The position numbers were made by a program, and so were the translations under genes. A DNA stretch of 64,000 bases from Terriglobus albidus (GTDB taxonomy: Bacteria; Acidobacteriota; Terriglobia; Terriglobales; Acidobacteriaceae): NCBI RefSeq assembly GCF_025685425.1, contig NZ_JAGTAS010000026.1, positions 105,090-169,089 on the forward strand. Reading direction: 5' to 3'. The first letter of the stretch is position 1; every line of letters starts with the position of its first letter. The notes beneath the pieces were generated by a model. That model was given only the letters and a program-made list of their open reading frames with translations, did not search any database and was not told the origin of the DNA. This document shows positions 1 to 8,894 of this stretch, one piece after another.

Positions 1-1
1 C

Positions 2-94
2 GTTGAATGTCTCCAGTGCGGAGAGGTTTTTGACTCCGAAGAGTTCCATGACATGCAGATCGAAGAAGAAGTCCTGAACGACGAAGAAGAGTAG
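2..94 (+). CDS. C-terminal end of an unknown acidic protein (partial)
   Basis: An open frame enters from the left edge and stops at TAG (92-94), giving 30 residues. The visible tail has a CLQC pair, then a run rich in Asp and Glu ending in NDEEE. Two cysteines two residues apart could belong to a zinc site, but the rest of the protein is outside the window. I cannot name a family. The frame is supported only by its being open and by the strongly biased acidic composition. Confidence 0.45.
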   Translation, partial: VECLQCGEVFDSEEFHDMQIEEEVLNDEEE

Positions 95-143
95 GCGGAC
101 AGCCGCGTCCTAATTCACTGGCGATCTCTGGTATTGTCGCTGC

Positions 144-1898
144 ATGCGTCTTCTCCATGCGGTAGTTCTCTCCAGCGGCATTGCTGTGTCTGCGGCCGCC
201 CTCGCCCAGGTTGCGCCGGTCTCGGAGCGGATCGCCGCTCAGAACAAGCTCTTTGAAGAAGAGTTCCAGGAGAGCCTGCGACAGTCGCCACAGCGTGCGA
301 CGGCTTATGGCGACTATCGCTATAACGACCAGCTCGACGATGTCTCGCTGGCAACGATCGCCCGTCAGAACGAGCACCGCAAGGCGTATCTGGCGAAGCT
401 GGATGCAATTTCGACCGCGGGATTTCCGGAGCAGGATCTGCTTTCACATCAACTCGCAGTCCGCAGTCTGAAACAGGCACTCGATAACTACGAGCTGAAG
501 GACTATGAGATGCCTGTCGACCAGATGGGTGGGCCGCACACCAGCCTGGCAGATCTTCCGAACGCTGTTCCTCTGGATTCGGTGAAGCATTATGAGGACT
601 ACATCGCGCGGCTGCACCAGATTCCGCGCGTCTTCCAGCAGACGATGGAAGCGATGAAGGCCGGCGAGAATGATCACCTGATGCCGGTGCGGTTTCTTCT
701 GGAGAAGGTTCCAGGTCAGTGCGAGGGTGTGATCCGCGCCAATCCATTTCTGCGGCCAACCCAGAAGTTCCCTGCGAGCTTCTCTGAGGCGGACAAAAAA
801 CGGCTGACCGATCAGATCACCGAGACAGTGGAAAAAGAAGTATTCCCGGCCTATCGGCAGTTTGCGGCGTATGTCCGGGACGAGTATGCTCCGCACGGCC
901 GGACGCAGCTTTCGATTACCTCGTTGCCCAATGGCAAGCGCCGTTACCAGGCAGCGATCTACAGCCGCACCACTACGAATCTGCCTCCGGCAAAGATCCA
1001 CCAGATTGGTCTGGATGAGATTAAGCGGATCGAGGCTGAGATGACTGCGGTGGCCAAACGCGCCGGGTATCCGGATCTGGCCAGCTTCCGGGCATCCATT
1101 GTGGGGAATCCGAAATACATTCCTACTTCGGAAGAGCAGATCCTCGACAACTTCCGCAAGGCGATTGCGCAGATGGAGCCCAAGCTGCCGCAGCTCTTCA
1201 CCCTGTTGCCTAAGTCGCCGGTCACCGTCGAGGCGATCCCTGCCTTCCAGGCGGCCATGGCGACCCATTACCAGACTGGAACCCCCGACGGAAAGCGGCC
1301 GGGCCGCGTATCGGTTGCGGTTTCGGACTTCCAGCACCGGGACACGATCAAGGATGAGGCAGTTGCGTACCACGAGGGGATTCCCGGGCATCACATGCAG
1401 CTTTCGATCCAGCAGCAACTCACCGGCCTGCCCAGCTTCCGGCTGCATGGGGGGAACTCTGCTTATGTTGAGGGATGGGCGCTTTACGCCGAGCAACTGG
1501 GTAAAGAGGTCGGTTTCTACCAGGATCCGGTCTCCGATTATGGGCGGCTCTCCTCAGAACTCTTCCGGGCGGTTCGCCTGGTGGTCGATACGGGAATTCA
1601 TGATCTTGGCTGGTCACGCGATCAGGTCGTCGAGTTTATGAGAAATTCACATGCCGTCGACGAGCCTACCATTCAGTCGGAGACGGACCGCTATATCGCA
1701 TGGCCGGCGCAGGCGCTCTCCTACAAGCTGGGCCAGTTGAAGTTTGTGGAACTGCGGGAGCGGGCAAAGAAGGAACTGGGGCCGAAGTTCGACATCCGGA
1801 CTTTCCATGACGAGATGCTGGACGGAGGGGCGCTCCCGCTGGATGTGCTGGATGCCCGTACTGATCGCTGGATCGCCGCGCAGAAGATGGCGCATTAA
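144..1898 (+). CDS. DUF885 family exported metallopeptidase-like protein
   Basis: 584 residues. An N-terminal signal peptide (about residues 1-22, ending AAALAQ) points to export. The diagnostic DUF885 motif HEGIPGH lies at residues 410-416; in this family it resembles a zinc-binding HExxx...H arrangement and members are thought to be peptidases, although substrates are mostly unknown. Length matches the family. No clear ribosome binding site precedes the ATG, which is common in this window. It is a single gene followed by a separate cold-shock gene. The function as a peptidase is family knowledge and not proven here. Confidence 0.88.
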   Translation: MRLLHAVVLSSGIAVSAAALAQVAPVSERIAAQNKLFEEEFQESLRQSPQRATAYGDYRYNDQLDDVSLATIARQNEHRKAYLAKLDAISTAGFPEQDLLSHQLAVRSLKQALDNYELKDYEMPVDQMGGPHTSLADLPNAVPLDSVKHYEDYIARLHQIPRVFQQTMEAMKAGENDHLMPVRFLLEKVPGQCEGVIRANPFLRPTQKFPASFSEADKKRLTDQITETVEKEVFPAYRQFAAYVRDEYAPHGRTQLSITSLPNGKRRYQAAIYSRTTTNLPPAKIHQIGLDEIKRIEAEMTAVAKRAGYPDLASFRASIVGNPKYIPTSEEQILDNFRKAIAQMEPKLPQLFTLLPKSPVTVEAIPAFQAAMATHYQTGTPDGKRPGRVSVAVSDFQHRDTIKDEAVAYHEGIPGHHMQLSIQQQLTGLPSFRLHGGNSAYVEGWALYAEQLGKEVGFYQDPVSDYGRLSSELFRAVRLVVDTGIHDLGWSRDQVVEFMRNSHAVDEPTIQSETDRYIAWPAQALSYKLGQLKFVELRERAKKELGPKFDIRTFHDEMLDGGALPLDVLDARTDRWIAAQKMAH

Positions 1899-1910
1899 GG
1901 CGTGTCATCC
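1897..1910. repeat. Possible solo terminal motif of the 265-271 bp structured element
   Basis: The 14 bases AAGGCGTGTCATCC directly at the stop codon of the DUF885 gene match the terminal motif (AGGGYGTRTCATCCA) found at both ends of the elements at 20084-20348 and 58349-58619. Nothing else of the element is seen here. A short match like this could be chance, so this is a weak call. Confidence 0.35.
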
Positions 1911-2048
1911 GTTTGTGAGGAAATCTGGTACGATAAATCAACATCGTAGAATCCGATCTTGTAATCCCTGCATGTTCCCCCAAAGATGAACACGCAGAAT
2001 TCCAAACATCAGAATTCAGCGGTACATCACAGGTAAAGAGGAACAACA

Positions 2049-2249
2049 ATGGAACAGGGAACAGTGAAGTGGTTTAACGACGCTAAGGGATTCGGCTTTC
2101 TGAGCCGCGATAACGGTGAGGATGTTTTCGTGCACCACACCGCCATCAATGCCAACGGCTTCCGCTCGCTCGCCGAGGGACAGCGCGTTCAGTTCAACGT
2201 CGTGAAGGGCCCGAAGGGCTTCCAGGCTGAGAACGTTACGGCCGTCTAA
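2049..2249 (+). CDS. csp: Cold-shock domain protein (CspA family)
   Basis: 66 residues forming one cold-shock (OB-fold) domain that binds single-stranded RNA/DNA and melts RNA structure. RNP1 (KGFGF) and RNP2 (VFVHH) motifs are intact and the length is typical. GAGGA at 2038-2042 lies 6 bases before the ATG. The 150-base gap upstream would allow the long leader typical of csp mRNAs, but I saw no recognisable cold box. A strong terminator follows immediately, so it is monocistronic. Cold induction is inferred from the family, not visible. Confidence 0.95.
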   Translation: MEQGTVKWFNDAKGFGFLSRDNGEDVFVHHTAINANGFRSLAEGQRVQFNVVKGPKGFQAENVTAV

Positions 2250-2270
2250 GTTCACTCACGGATAGAGTGC

Positions 2271-2308
2271 CGAAGGGGACAGCGTTCGCGCTGTCCCCTT
2301 CGTGTTTT
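2271..2308 (+). terminator. Rho-independent terminator of the cold-shock gene
   Basis: A perfect 14-bp stem (2271-2284 with 2289-2302) with a TTCG tetraloop is followed by a short T-rich tract (TGTTTT). Confidence 0.85.
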
Positions 2309-2499
2309 GGCGGGACGCAACTGCCGGGCGGGCATTCTGCATCTATCTTTCCATCCGGTTTATGGGCGGTCGAGAGCCGATAGCCCCTCCTTCCGGAAGG
2401 GTCTCTTATCCTTCCAGGGCATTGCGCTCCGCACGTCTTTCGCCCCAACCAAAGCACGACAACGTCTGTAGCCACATCGGCTTTGGAGAGATGACATCC

Positions 2500-2991
2500 A
2501 TGCGTCATGTTGTTCATGACAAGTATTTTCTGAAGGATCTGCTCCGTGAGATTGACTTGTATGACCGCAAAATCGAGCATCTTCGGCATCACGCGCAGTT
2601 CGAGTCTGAACCCGAGCGCGAACGCGCTCTTCGTACCGCTACAACCCGTCGCGACAATCTGACGGTGACCGCTCGTAAGCTTATGGCTGAGGGAATTGCA
2701 CACGATCCCATGGGGTTACCTGCTTCCATGATGACCCCGGAACAGTTTGCTGAGCGCCGCCAACATATCCAGCAGGAGCACGACCCGGCAGCGGCGATTC
2801 CGCATGAGGTTCACGTGATGGCGGCGCCGTCGTCAGAGCCCTCAAATGAGGACAGCACAGAACCGCAGACACCATTTGGAGAGGCGATCGAACGCCTGCA
2901 GCAACAGGCGAAACATGCAGGCATGCCTCAGGTGAACTGGAAAGAGGAACTATTGGACTATAAGCGTAAACGGAACAAGATTCCGGCTTAG
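2500..2991 (+). CDS. Hypothetical soluble protein, 163 aa
   Basis: I do not recognise a family. The frame is open upstream, but ATG 2500 has GGAGAG (2485-2490) nine bases before it, so it is chosen over ATG 2491, which would abut that site. The protein is charged and probably largely helical: residues about 10-60 alternate Lys/Arg and Glu (…REIDLYDRKIEHL…), then a Pro/Ser/Glu-rich linker, then a helical region ending in a basic tail (KRKRNKIPA). No signal peptide, membrane segment or cysteine pattern. A DNA- or protein-binding role is possible but is only a guess. Confidence 0.6.
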   Translation: MRHVVHDKYFLKDLLREIDLYDRKIEHLRHHAQFESEPERERALRTATTRRDNLTVTARKLMAEGIAHDPMGLPASMMTPEQFAERRQHIQQEHDPAAAIPHEVHVMAAPSSEPSNEDSTEPQTPFGEAIERLQQQAKHAGMPQVNWKEELLDYKRKRNKIPA

Positions 2992-3375
2992 GGCATTGCG
3001 AGCGCAAATTCGTGAACCCGTACTCTGGATGCCCCATCGATTGCAAATTCGGCGAGCCCCAGCGAACTTGTTCGTTGGTTCCGGGAACTAGGTTCGCTGG
3101 ATGAACTATTCGAGCGGAGCTCGAGTAGGCGGGAGCCGTGGGCTTTTAGCCCATGGTTTACCAGGTTCTATAAAAAATGGGCTTTAAGCCGTGGGCCTTC
3201 TTTATCTGCTAGGAAAAGGCCCGAGGCTTAAAGCCCATTTACTTTTACACTTTTAGCAGCGGGCTGAAGCCCGCTGAACACCCCATCCAGCAAGGCTGGA
3301 TGGGGACCCCGCTGCTCCCACCTGTTCCAGCCATCCTCCTGGCTATCTCAGATCAGCAGAGTTTGTCGATACACA
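2992..3375. repeat. Intergenic repeat cluster, including composite palindrome family A (inverted copy)
   Basis: No gene seen. At about 3121-3300 there is a chain of hairpins built from GTGGGCTTTTAGCCCA, GGGCTTTAAGCC, and AGCGGGCTGAAGCCCGCT, the same components as at 55980-56135 and 63738-63885 but in reverse order. Just after it, CCCCATCCAGCAAGGCTGGATGGGG forms another hairpin written here in two halves: CCCCATCCAGC and GCTGGATGGGG. Upstream (3050-3115) are AGCGAAC/GTTCGCT-type palindromes. Confidence 0.7.
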
Positions 3376-4074
3376 CTAGTGCAGAAACGCCTGGGGATCG
3401 GGGGTCGGAGCGCCCATCTCAAGGCAGACCGCAAGCAGCCCGTTTTCCTGGCCTTCGGGACGGACGCCGCGCATCTCCACTAAGCGGGTGACGCCTTCCG
3501 GCAGGATCATGTGGAACTGCAGGTCGATCTGGCCACTGGACAGAGCCGTGTGTATGGCAGCTTCGACACGCGCGCGGTCCTGTCGCGCGATCTGTCGCAG
3601 CCAGTCGGCATAGGTGCGCGTGATGGTTACGTGGGGAAAAGCGGGCGAACTGAGTTCTACGCTTTCGCCGCCGGTGTCATATCGCCACCAGTATCCCCCG
3701 GTGACGGCAACAGGAGAGACCCTGCGCCAGGCACGGATAAGGTAGTGAGAGCGGAACAGGAACGAGATCAGCAGCGCATTCATGAAGAAGGCGCCCAGGC
3801 CGACCCACTCGCTTGTGCCTTCCACTCTCCAACTCCCCTGCGGATAGCGAAGCAGCATCTGCCCGGCAAAGCAGAGTGCGGTCGCCAGTAGACCGGGTCC
3901 CAGGCCGCCGAACCAGGCGGCGAGGGTGACGGCAGCAAGCATCCATGCGGACTCCAGCCGGATATCCATCCGAAGCAGCACAGTGCTGAGAAGAATGGAC
4001 AAGGTCGCAACACCGATGGCGGCGCCATAACGTACCGGCGAAGGGTAAGGATTGGGGAGCTGCATCTTTTGCAT
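3376..4074 (-). CDS. Membrane protein with DUF4118-like N-terminus and PAS-like C-terminus
   Basis: 232 residues. Residues about 15-120 contain three to four hydrophobic segments with the AAWFGGLGPGLLAT pattern typical of DUF4118, the membrane input module of KdpD-type and other sensor kinases. The C-terminal half (about 125-225) resembles a PAS fold fragment (YADWLRQI..., then ...VRPEGQENGLLAVCLE). There is no histidine-kinase domain, so this is a sensor without its output module, or a remnant. It starts 2 bases after the stop of the glycosyltransferase gene upstream on the same strand, so the two are very likely co-transcribed. Function unknown. Confidence 0.75.
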   Translation of the reverse strand: MQKMQLPNPYPSPVRYGAAIGVATLSILLSTVLLRMDIRLESAWMLAAVTLAAWFGGLGPGLLATALCFAGQMLLRYPQGSWRVEGTSEWVGLGAFFMNALLISFLFRSHYLIRAWRRVSPVAVTGGYWWRYDTGGESVELSSPAFPHVTITRTYADWLRQIARQDRARVEAAIHTALSSGQIDLQFHMILPEGVTRLVEMRGVRPEGQENGLLAVCLEMGAPTPDPQAFLH

Positions 4075-4076
4075 AC

Positions 4077-5282
4077 TTAGAGTCCGCTATGCCTCGCTGC
4101 ACTTTGGGAGCCGCCGAATGGGAGATCTGGAGCCGGGCGGCATAATTTGCGCAATTCGGTCTCGATCTGATGCATGAGATTCTCAGTGGAAGCCACGGCC
4201 GTGTACCTCTGCCGATAGGTTGCCCGGGCGTTTTGGCCCATGGTTGCCCTGGCGTGATTGTCCAGCGCGTCCCAGCGCTCCAGCAGGCATACCGTCCCTT
4301 CCAGCGTGTCCGGCTCCGCCATGCCCGCGTCCTCGCGAATTACATCGCGATAGATCTGCACTTTGTCGCTCAGTAGCACCGGTGTGCCGCAGCACATGGC
4401 TTCGGCGGCAGCGATGGCGAAGTTCTCCTGGTGTGAGGGAAGAACAAAGGCATCGGCCTCCTGCAGCATGGCCCATTTCTCTTCTCCCTGCACCATACCC
4501 GTCCAGAGAATGCGGTCCTCGATGCCCAGTTCCTTTGCCAGCTCCCGCAGATACCGTCCATACGAGCGGTCCGCGGGACCGGCGAAAACCAGTATCCGCT
4601 CGCTGTCGGCCTCGACACGGGCGAATGCCCTTAGTAGCAGATCGCAGCCCTTTTTAGGATGGAGTCTGCCAAAGAACAGGAGGTACTCTCTCTGTTCCAG
4701 TTGGGGCCATCTCTGGTACAGGCCGGACGGATCGATAGGATGTTGAGGCCCCTCAACTCCTAGAGCCGCAACCATCGCCCGCCACCTGTATGGGAAGAAT
4801 GCTGATGTGGAGCGGCGAAGCTCCTCGTCTGTCGTGAAGATGACAGAAGCAGCCCCATCAAGGGCGCGACGCCCGATCGTGTGCCAGTAGAGAAGCTTCT
4901 TCACGTGCTTGAACCGAAAACTCTGGTTGAACCAGGGATCCAGCATGCCGTGGACGAAGACAAAGTAGGGAACATGACCGCGCAGCAAGGTGTAGGCGGC
5001 CTGATGCGGATACTGCCACAAGCCATGCACGATCACGGCATCGAATCGTGACCGGTTTTTCTTCAGCCATTCGGATAAACGCTTGGAATAGCCGTACCCG
5101 ACGCCAGGACCGAGCCGATGTACGGGAAATTCAAACGCGGATACGTCCGTAGATTCGTCATCCGCACTCGCTGCCTCGACGTTATAACCCATAGCGGCTT
5201 GCGTCTTGCCCAGAAGACGAACCACCTCCGCCGGGCCTCCTCCACGGAGATCCAGGGATGTAATCAAATGAAGGATACGCAC
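4077..5282 (-). CDS. GT4-family glycosyltransferase
   Basis: 401 residues with the GT-B organisation of family 4: N-terminal acceptor domain beginning VRILHLITSLDLRGGGPAEV (glycine-rich loop) and C-terminal nucleotide-sugar domain with LFFGRLHPKKG and an E-x7-E motif (ENFAIAAAE), the conserved retaining-transferase acid pair. I place the start at GTG 5282, because AAGGA lies seven bases before it and homologous proteins begin with such a beta strand; the frame stays open further upstream to 5378 but that part is not protein-like. It probably adds a sugar to a cell-envelope polysaccharide or lipid. Donor and acceptor cannot be read. The DUF4118 gene follows after 2 bases. Confidence 0.88.
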   Translation of the reverse strand: MRILHLITSLDLRGGGPAEVVRLLGKTQAAMGYNVEAASADDESTDVSAFEFPVHRLGPGVGYGYSKRLSEWLKKNRSRFDAVIVHGLWQYPHQAAYTLLRGHVPYFVFVHGMLDPWFNQSFRFKHVKKLLYWHTIGRRALDGAASVIFTTDEELRRSTSAFFPYRWRAMVAALGVEGPQHPIDPSGLYQRWPQLEQREYLLFFGRLHPKKGCDLLLRAFARVEADSERILVFAGPADRSYGRYLRELAKELGIEDRILWTGMVQGEEKWAMLQEADAFVLPSHQENFAIAAAEAMCCGTPVLLSDKVQIYRDVIREDAGMAEPDTLEGTVCLLERWDALDNHARATMGQNARATYRQRYTAVASTENLMHQIETELRKLCRPAPDLPFGGSQSAARHSGL

Positions 5283-5591
5283 AGACAAAGTCCTTGGGAG
5301 CCGGGTGAAGTGCAGCTCAGCAGCCGGGCGAGAAAAATTATTACCTTCATCCTTATGATGCTTTTTATCGTGCAACATGTGGCATCGGGAGACTCGAATC
5401 GTTGAGGTCCCAGGCGCCTATCTTTTGTTTGATAGCCAATTCGGGATCGAGCTCGTGGGATATCTGCTAACAGGGTTGCACGAACCCTGCAATTTAGATA
5501 GGGAAAAGCGCAACTTTTCATGAAGAGTAATGTCTTAAGCCCGACACTCGGGCAAGGGATCGACGCTACGGTGCTGGTTTCACTTAGCCAG
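5283..5591. other. Intergenic region between dnaG 3' end and the glycosyltransferase
   Basis: No gene supported in these 309 bases. Two small hairpins are visible: CAGGGTTgcacgAACCCTG (5471-5489) and GCCCGAcacTCGGGC (about 5538-5552). The second lies downstream of dnaG on the minus strand and may help terminate its transcript, although it has no strong T-tract. The promoter for the glycosyltransferase should also be here, but I cannot point to it. Confidence 0.5.
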
Positions 5592-7364
5592 TTATAACTC
5601 TCGTAACTGACGTGTGATTACCATCTGCTGTTCCGTTAGCTTGCCGACCATAGCGGTGTCGCCGCGCCGATTCGCTTCTGCCATCAGAACGCGAATCTCG
5701 CGTTGCTGTCTCTCCAGGCTGCTGCGCTGGAGCGTGTGAAGAGCTCCCTGAAGATCTTTCTCCAGGCTTTCATCGGAGCTATGGATTTCAGAGAGGACTT
5801 TGGCCAGGATCTCGGCGAACTGGGGTTCGGAAGCCGCTTCGAGTGGGTTTGCCGGCACCGGGGCGTTCGCGAACTGTTCCAGCAATGGTGCGGTAGCCAG
5901 ACCGGCATACCACTGGGGGTTGAGCATCAGGTATTCACTCGCGGTACGCCGTGGAGCGGTGCCCTCAGCCTGAAGCAGGGCACGCAGCAGGATGCGTTCT
6001 GTCTCGGAGACGGGAGTTGCGACGCTCCTGCGGACAGAGTCGAGCCGGTTGGCGGCGGCCTGTCTGATCTCCTGGCGAAGAAGAGAGCCGTCGATGCCTA
6101 GTTTCTGGGCCGCATCAGAAATGAATTCGTCGCGTCGAATCGCGGATGGCACCCGACGGATGTGCGGTAACAGATAGTTCACCGCCTTCACCTTAGCCTC
6201 GGGGGAGCGGAGAGGGAAAAGCATCTGGGCGCGCTCGATGAGGTAGTCGGAGTGTCGCTTTGCCTTTCTTAGAGCTGCTCCGTATGCCTGGATGCCCTGT
6301 TCGCGGACGAAGCGATCGGGGTCAAGACCGCCTTCAAGAGTCACGACCTTGACCTCGAAATCCTCTTCCGTAAGCAGCGCGATGGACTTCTCCGCGGCGG
6401 TGGCTCCAGCGGTATCAGGATCGAAGTTGACGACAACGCGTTTGGTGAAGCGGGAGAGCAGGCGTACCTGTGCCTCAGTGAAGGCGGTGCCGCTGGTGGC
6501 CAGGACAGGCTGAATGCCGGCCATGAAGACGGAGATACAGTCCATCTGGCCTTCCACCAGAAGGGCGTAATCCTGTGCGCGGACAGCAGCCTTCGCTTTG
6601 TCCAGATTGAAGAGGACCTGCCCTTTGGTATAGAGAGCAGTCTCCGGCGAATTGAGATATTTGGGTGTTTTTTCGTCGGGAAGCAGAGCACGTGCCGTAA
6701 ACGCGATGACCTTGCCCTGCTCGTTGCAGATGGGAAACGTGACCCGGTTGCGGAAGCGGGCATAAAGATTGCCGGTTGGCAGTCCCTGCTGATCCTGCTC
6801 TTTGCTGGTGAAAAGACCGCTGGCGCGCAGCACCTCTTCGCTGAAGTGTTTTCGCAGCTCGTCCCGCATGTGATTGAAGTCATCCGGAGCAAAGCCGATG
6901 CGGAAGCGCTGCACGGTCTCGGGTGTAATGCCGCGGCCGCTCATATACTCGCGGGCACGGGCTGCCATGGGAGAGTTCAAGGCCGCCTGGAAGTACTGTG
7001 TGGCGGCCTCGTGGACATCGATAAGCTGCCGCCGCAAGCCTGCTTCGCGGGCATCTTCGGGAGACGAGAAGTCGCGCTTGGGCAGCGGGATACCGGCCTT
7101 CTGGGCGACGATGCGCAGCGCCTCGGGGAAGCCGACATTCTCCAGCTTCATCACAAAGGTAAAGACATCGCCCTTCTCATGGCAGCCGAAGCAGTAGAAG
7201 TAGCCATGGACGGCGTTGACCGAGAAGGAGGGAGATTTCTCTTTGTGGAAGGGGCAAAGGCCGGAGTAGTTCTGGGCCCCGCTCTTGCGGAGGCGGACAT
7301 ATTCCTCGACGATCTTGACGATGTCGGCCTGCCGCTTGACGAGCTGTGCGAAGTCATCCGCCAC
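5592..7364 (-). CDS. dnaG: DNA primase DnaG
   Basis: 590 residues, typical for DnaG, which makes RNA primers at the replication fork. The N-terminal zinc-binding domain has C37-P-F-H40 and C58-F-G-C61. The TOPRIM catalytic core follows, with LVEGQMDCISVFMAG (catalytic Glu) and VVNFDPDTAGATAAEKS (the DxD-type acidic residues). The C-terminal 150 residues would bind the DnaB helicase and are less conserved. The usual partners rpsU and rpoD are not beside it; it stands alone on the minus strand with the sirtuin gene upstream. Confidence 0.97.
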   Translation of the reverse strand: MADDFAQLVKRQADIVKIVEEYVRLRKSGAQNYSGLCPFHKEKSPSFSVNAVHGYFYCFGCHEKGDVFTFVMKLENVGFPEALRIVAQKAGIPLPKRDFSSPEDAREAGLRRQLIDVHEAATQYFQAALNSPMAARAREYMSGRGITPETVQRFRIGFAPDDFNHMRDELRKHFSEEVLRASGLFTSKEQDQQGLPTGNLYARFRNRVTFPICNEQGKVIAFTARALLPDEKTPKYLNSPETALYTKGQVLFNLDKAKAAVRAQDYALLVEGQMDCISVFMAGIQPVLATSGTAFTEAQVRLLSRFTKRVVVNFDPDTAGATAAEKSIALLTEEDFEVKVVTLEGGLDPDRFVREQGIQAYGAALRKAKRHSDYLIERAQMLFPLRSPEAKVKAVNYLLPHIRRVPSAIRRDEFISDAAQKLGIDGSLLRQEIRQAAANRLDSVRRSVATPVSETERILLRALLQAEGTAPRRTASEYLMLNPQWYAGLATAPLLEQFANAPVPANPLEAASEPQFAEILAKVLSEIHSSDESLEKDLQGALHTLQRSSLERQQREIRVLMAEANRRGDTAMVGKLTEQQMVITRQLREL

Positions 7365-7394
7365 TGCTTCTAGTGTAGGTGAGCCGATGTATGC

Positions 7395-8102
7395 CTAGAG
7401 CAGAAAGCTCGGCAGCACCTCGGTGGCGGCGCCCAGGAAGATGGTGTCGAACGCCTCTGCATTCAGCGGTTCTTCCGGGCCGACATAGATCGTTTTCAGT
7501 CCACCCTGATTGGCGATCTGGACAAAACCCGCAGCCGGATAGACCGAGCCGGAGGTTCCCACGACCAGAAGATGTGTTGATGCAGCAAGACGGCTGTAGA
7601 TCTCATCCATCTTCAGCGGAATCTCGCCAAACCAGACGATATGCGGCCGCACTGCGGCACCGCAGGTAGTGCATACCGGCAACGCAGCAGCATTCTCATA
7701 GAAGGCACGGTCCGCGAAGGGTTTTTCGCAACGCACGCAGCGCGACTGGAAAAGGGAACCATGCATGTGGTGCACGCGTTGGGAGCCGCCACGCTCGTGG
7801 AGGTCATCGACGTTCTGCGTACAGAGATACAGGCGATCGCCAAGCTTCTGTTCCAGGGTGGCCAGGGCTCGGTGAGCGAGGTTCGGTTCGGCGGCCATGG
7901 CATCGCGTCTCCGCATGGAGTAGAAGCGCCACACCAGCTCCGGATCAGTCTCCCAGGCCTCGGGGGTAGCAACCTCCTGGACGCGATAGCCGTTCCACAG
8001 ACCGCCGCTTCCACGGAAGGTGGCCAGGCCACTCTCGGCGGAGATGCCGGCGCCGGTCAGGATGAAGAGACGCTCGTTCTCGCCCAACCCAAGTTCGCTC
8101 AT
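7395..8102 (-). CDS. cobB: NAD-dependent protein deacylase (class III-like sirtuin)
   Basis: 235 residues from ATG 8102. The NAD-binding motif GAGISAESGLATFRG begins at residue 17, TQNVDDLHERGG lies at 95-106, and the catalytic histidine is H114 in HHMHGS. Zinc is bound by C122-x2-C125 and a later CTTC pair. Tyr61 and Arg64 form the Y-x-x-R pattern that lets class III sirtuins (SIRT5, E. coli CobB) remove succinyl and malonyl groups as well as acetyl. The start codon overlaps that of the divergent trmJ gene by 2 bases. Regulation is therefore likely to be shared or leaderless. Confidence 0.93.
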   Translation of the reverse strand: MSELGLGENERLFILTGAGISAESGLATFRGSGGLWNGYRVQEVATPEAWETDPELVWRFYSMRRRDAMAAEPNLAHRALATLEQKLGDRLYLCTQNVDDLHERGGSQRVHHMHGSLFQSRCVRCEKPFADRAFYENAAALPVCTTCGAAVRPHIVWFGEIPLKMDEIYSRLAASTHLLVVGTSGSVYPAAGFVQIANQGGLKTIYVGPEEPLNAEAFDTIFLGAATEVLPSFLL

Positions 8103-8853
8103 GCTGCCTAGAATAGTCCCTGTGCTGACACCTGAGCAGAAAGAGAATCTGGTGGTTGTGCTGACCGGCGCGCGCAACCCGTTGAACATCGGCGCGGCGG
8201 CTCGTGCAATGAGTAATTTCGGCTTTCGCACTCTCCGGATCGTGACCGAGTTCCCGCTGCCGGTGACAGAGGCGAAGAGTGCCGTGGATGCCGCCGAGGT
8301 GATGCAACAGGCGGCGGTTCATACCAGCTTCGCCGAGGCTGTCGCTGACTGCAGCCTGATCTATGGCACGACGGCGGTCGGGAACCGGAGACTGGAGCAT
8401 CCGGTTGAGCCATTACCGCAGGCGGCCGCGCATGTGAGAAATGCGCTGGCAGGGCAGCAGCGCGTGGCGATCGTCTTCGGCAGTGAAAAAACGGGTATGA
8501 CTAACGAGCAGATGAGTTACTGTTCCGGCCTGCTGACCATTCCGATGGAGGTGCATGGGACCTCCATGAACCTGGGACAGTCAGTCGCGGTTTGTTTGTG
8601 GGAGCTCGCACGCGACGGAGCAAGTCCCTGTGAGGTGGCCGGGGATCAGGGCCTTGCCGACAGCGCGGCGGTAGACCGTTTTGAAGCGGTGCTTCGTGAA
8701 GGCCTGACAGCGACCGGCTATGAGGCGAAGTTTCCGGCTAACTGCGGTGAAGAGATGACACGCCGCCTGGTGCGACGGCTCCGGTTGAACCGGAAGGACG
8801 CTGAGATCTGGACAGGCATCTGGCGGCAGGTGCTTTGGAAGCTGCGGCAGTAG
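8101..8853 (+). CDS. trmJ: TrmJ-like tRNA (cytidine/uridine-2'-O)-methyltransferase, SPOUT family
   Basis: 250 residues from ATG 8101. The three SpoU/SPOUT knot motifs are clear: NPLNIGAAARAMSNFGF (motif 1), VFGSEKTGMTNEQ (motif 2) and MNLGQSVAVCLWE (motif 3), which bind S-adenosylmethionine in a trefoil knot. TrmJ methylates the 2'-OH of position 32 in tRNA anticodon loops; which tRNAs are modified here is not known. A GTG at 8122 in the same frame is an alternative start that would remove the overlap with the sirtuin gene. No ribosome site precedes either start. Confidence 0.85.
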   Translation: MLPRIVPVLTPEQKENLVVVLTGARNPLNIGAAARAMSNFGFRTLRIVTEFPLPVTEAKSAVDAAEVMQQAAVHTSFAEAVADCSLIYGTTAVGNRRLEHPVEPLPQAAAHVRNALAGQQRVAIVFGSEKTGMTNEQMSYCSGLLTIPMEVHGTSMNLGQSVAVCLWELARDGASPCEVAGDQGLADSAAVDRFEAVLREGLTATGYEAKFPANCGEEMTRRLVRRLRLNRKDAEIWTGIWRQVLWKLRQ

Positions 8854-8894
8854 CACGATGTATGCTCAATGCATCCATTTGGAGGCAGTCTCTG

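Noticed and set aside
444..1496. Long open frame on the minus strand inside the DUF885 gene
   Set aside because: It mirrors a strongly supported gene in codon phase, its translation has no recognisable motif, and it lacks a start signal. It is a GC-driven shadow.
3121..3300. CRISPR-like reading of repeated hairpins
   Set aside because: Units are palindromic, differ in length and spacing, and there are no equal-length spacers or cas genes.
7605..8111. Plus-strand frame overlapping the sirtuin gene
   Set aside because: Antisense shadow of conserved sirtuin motifs.
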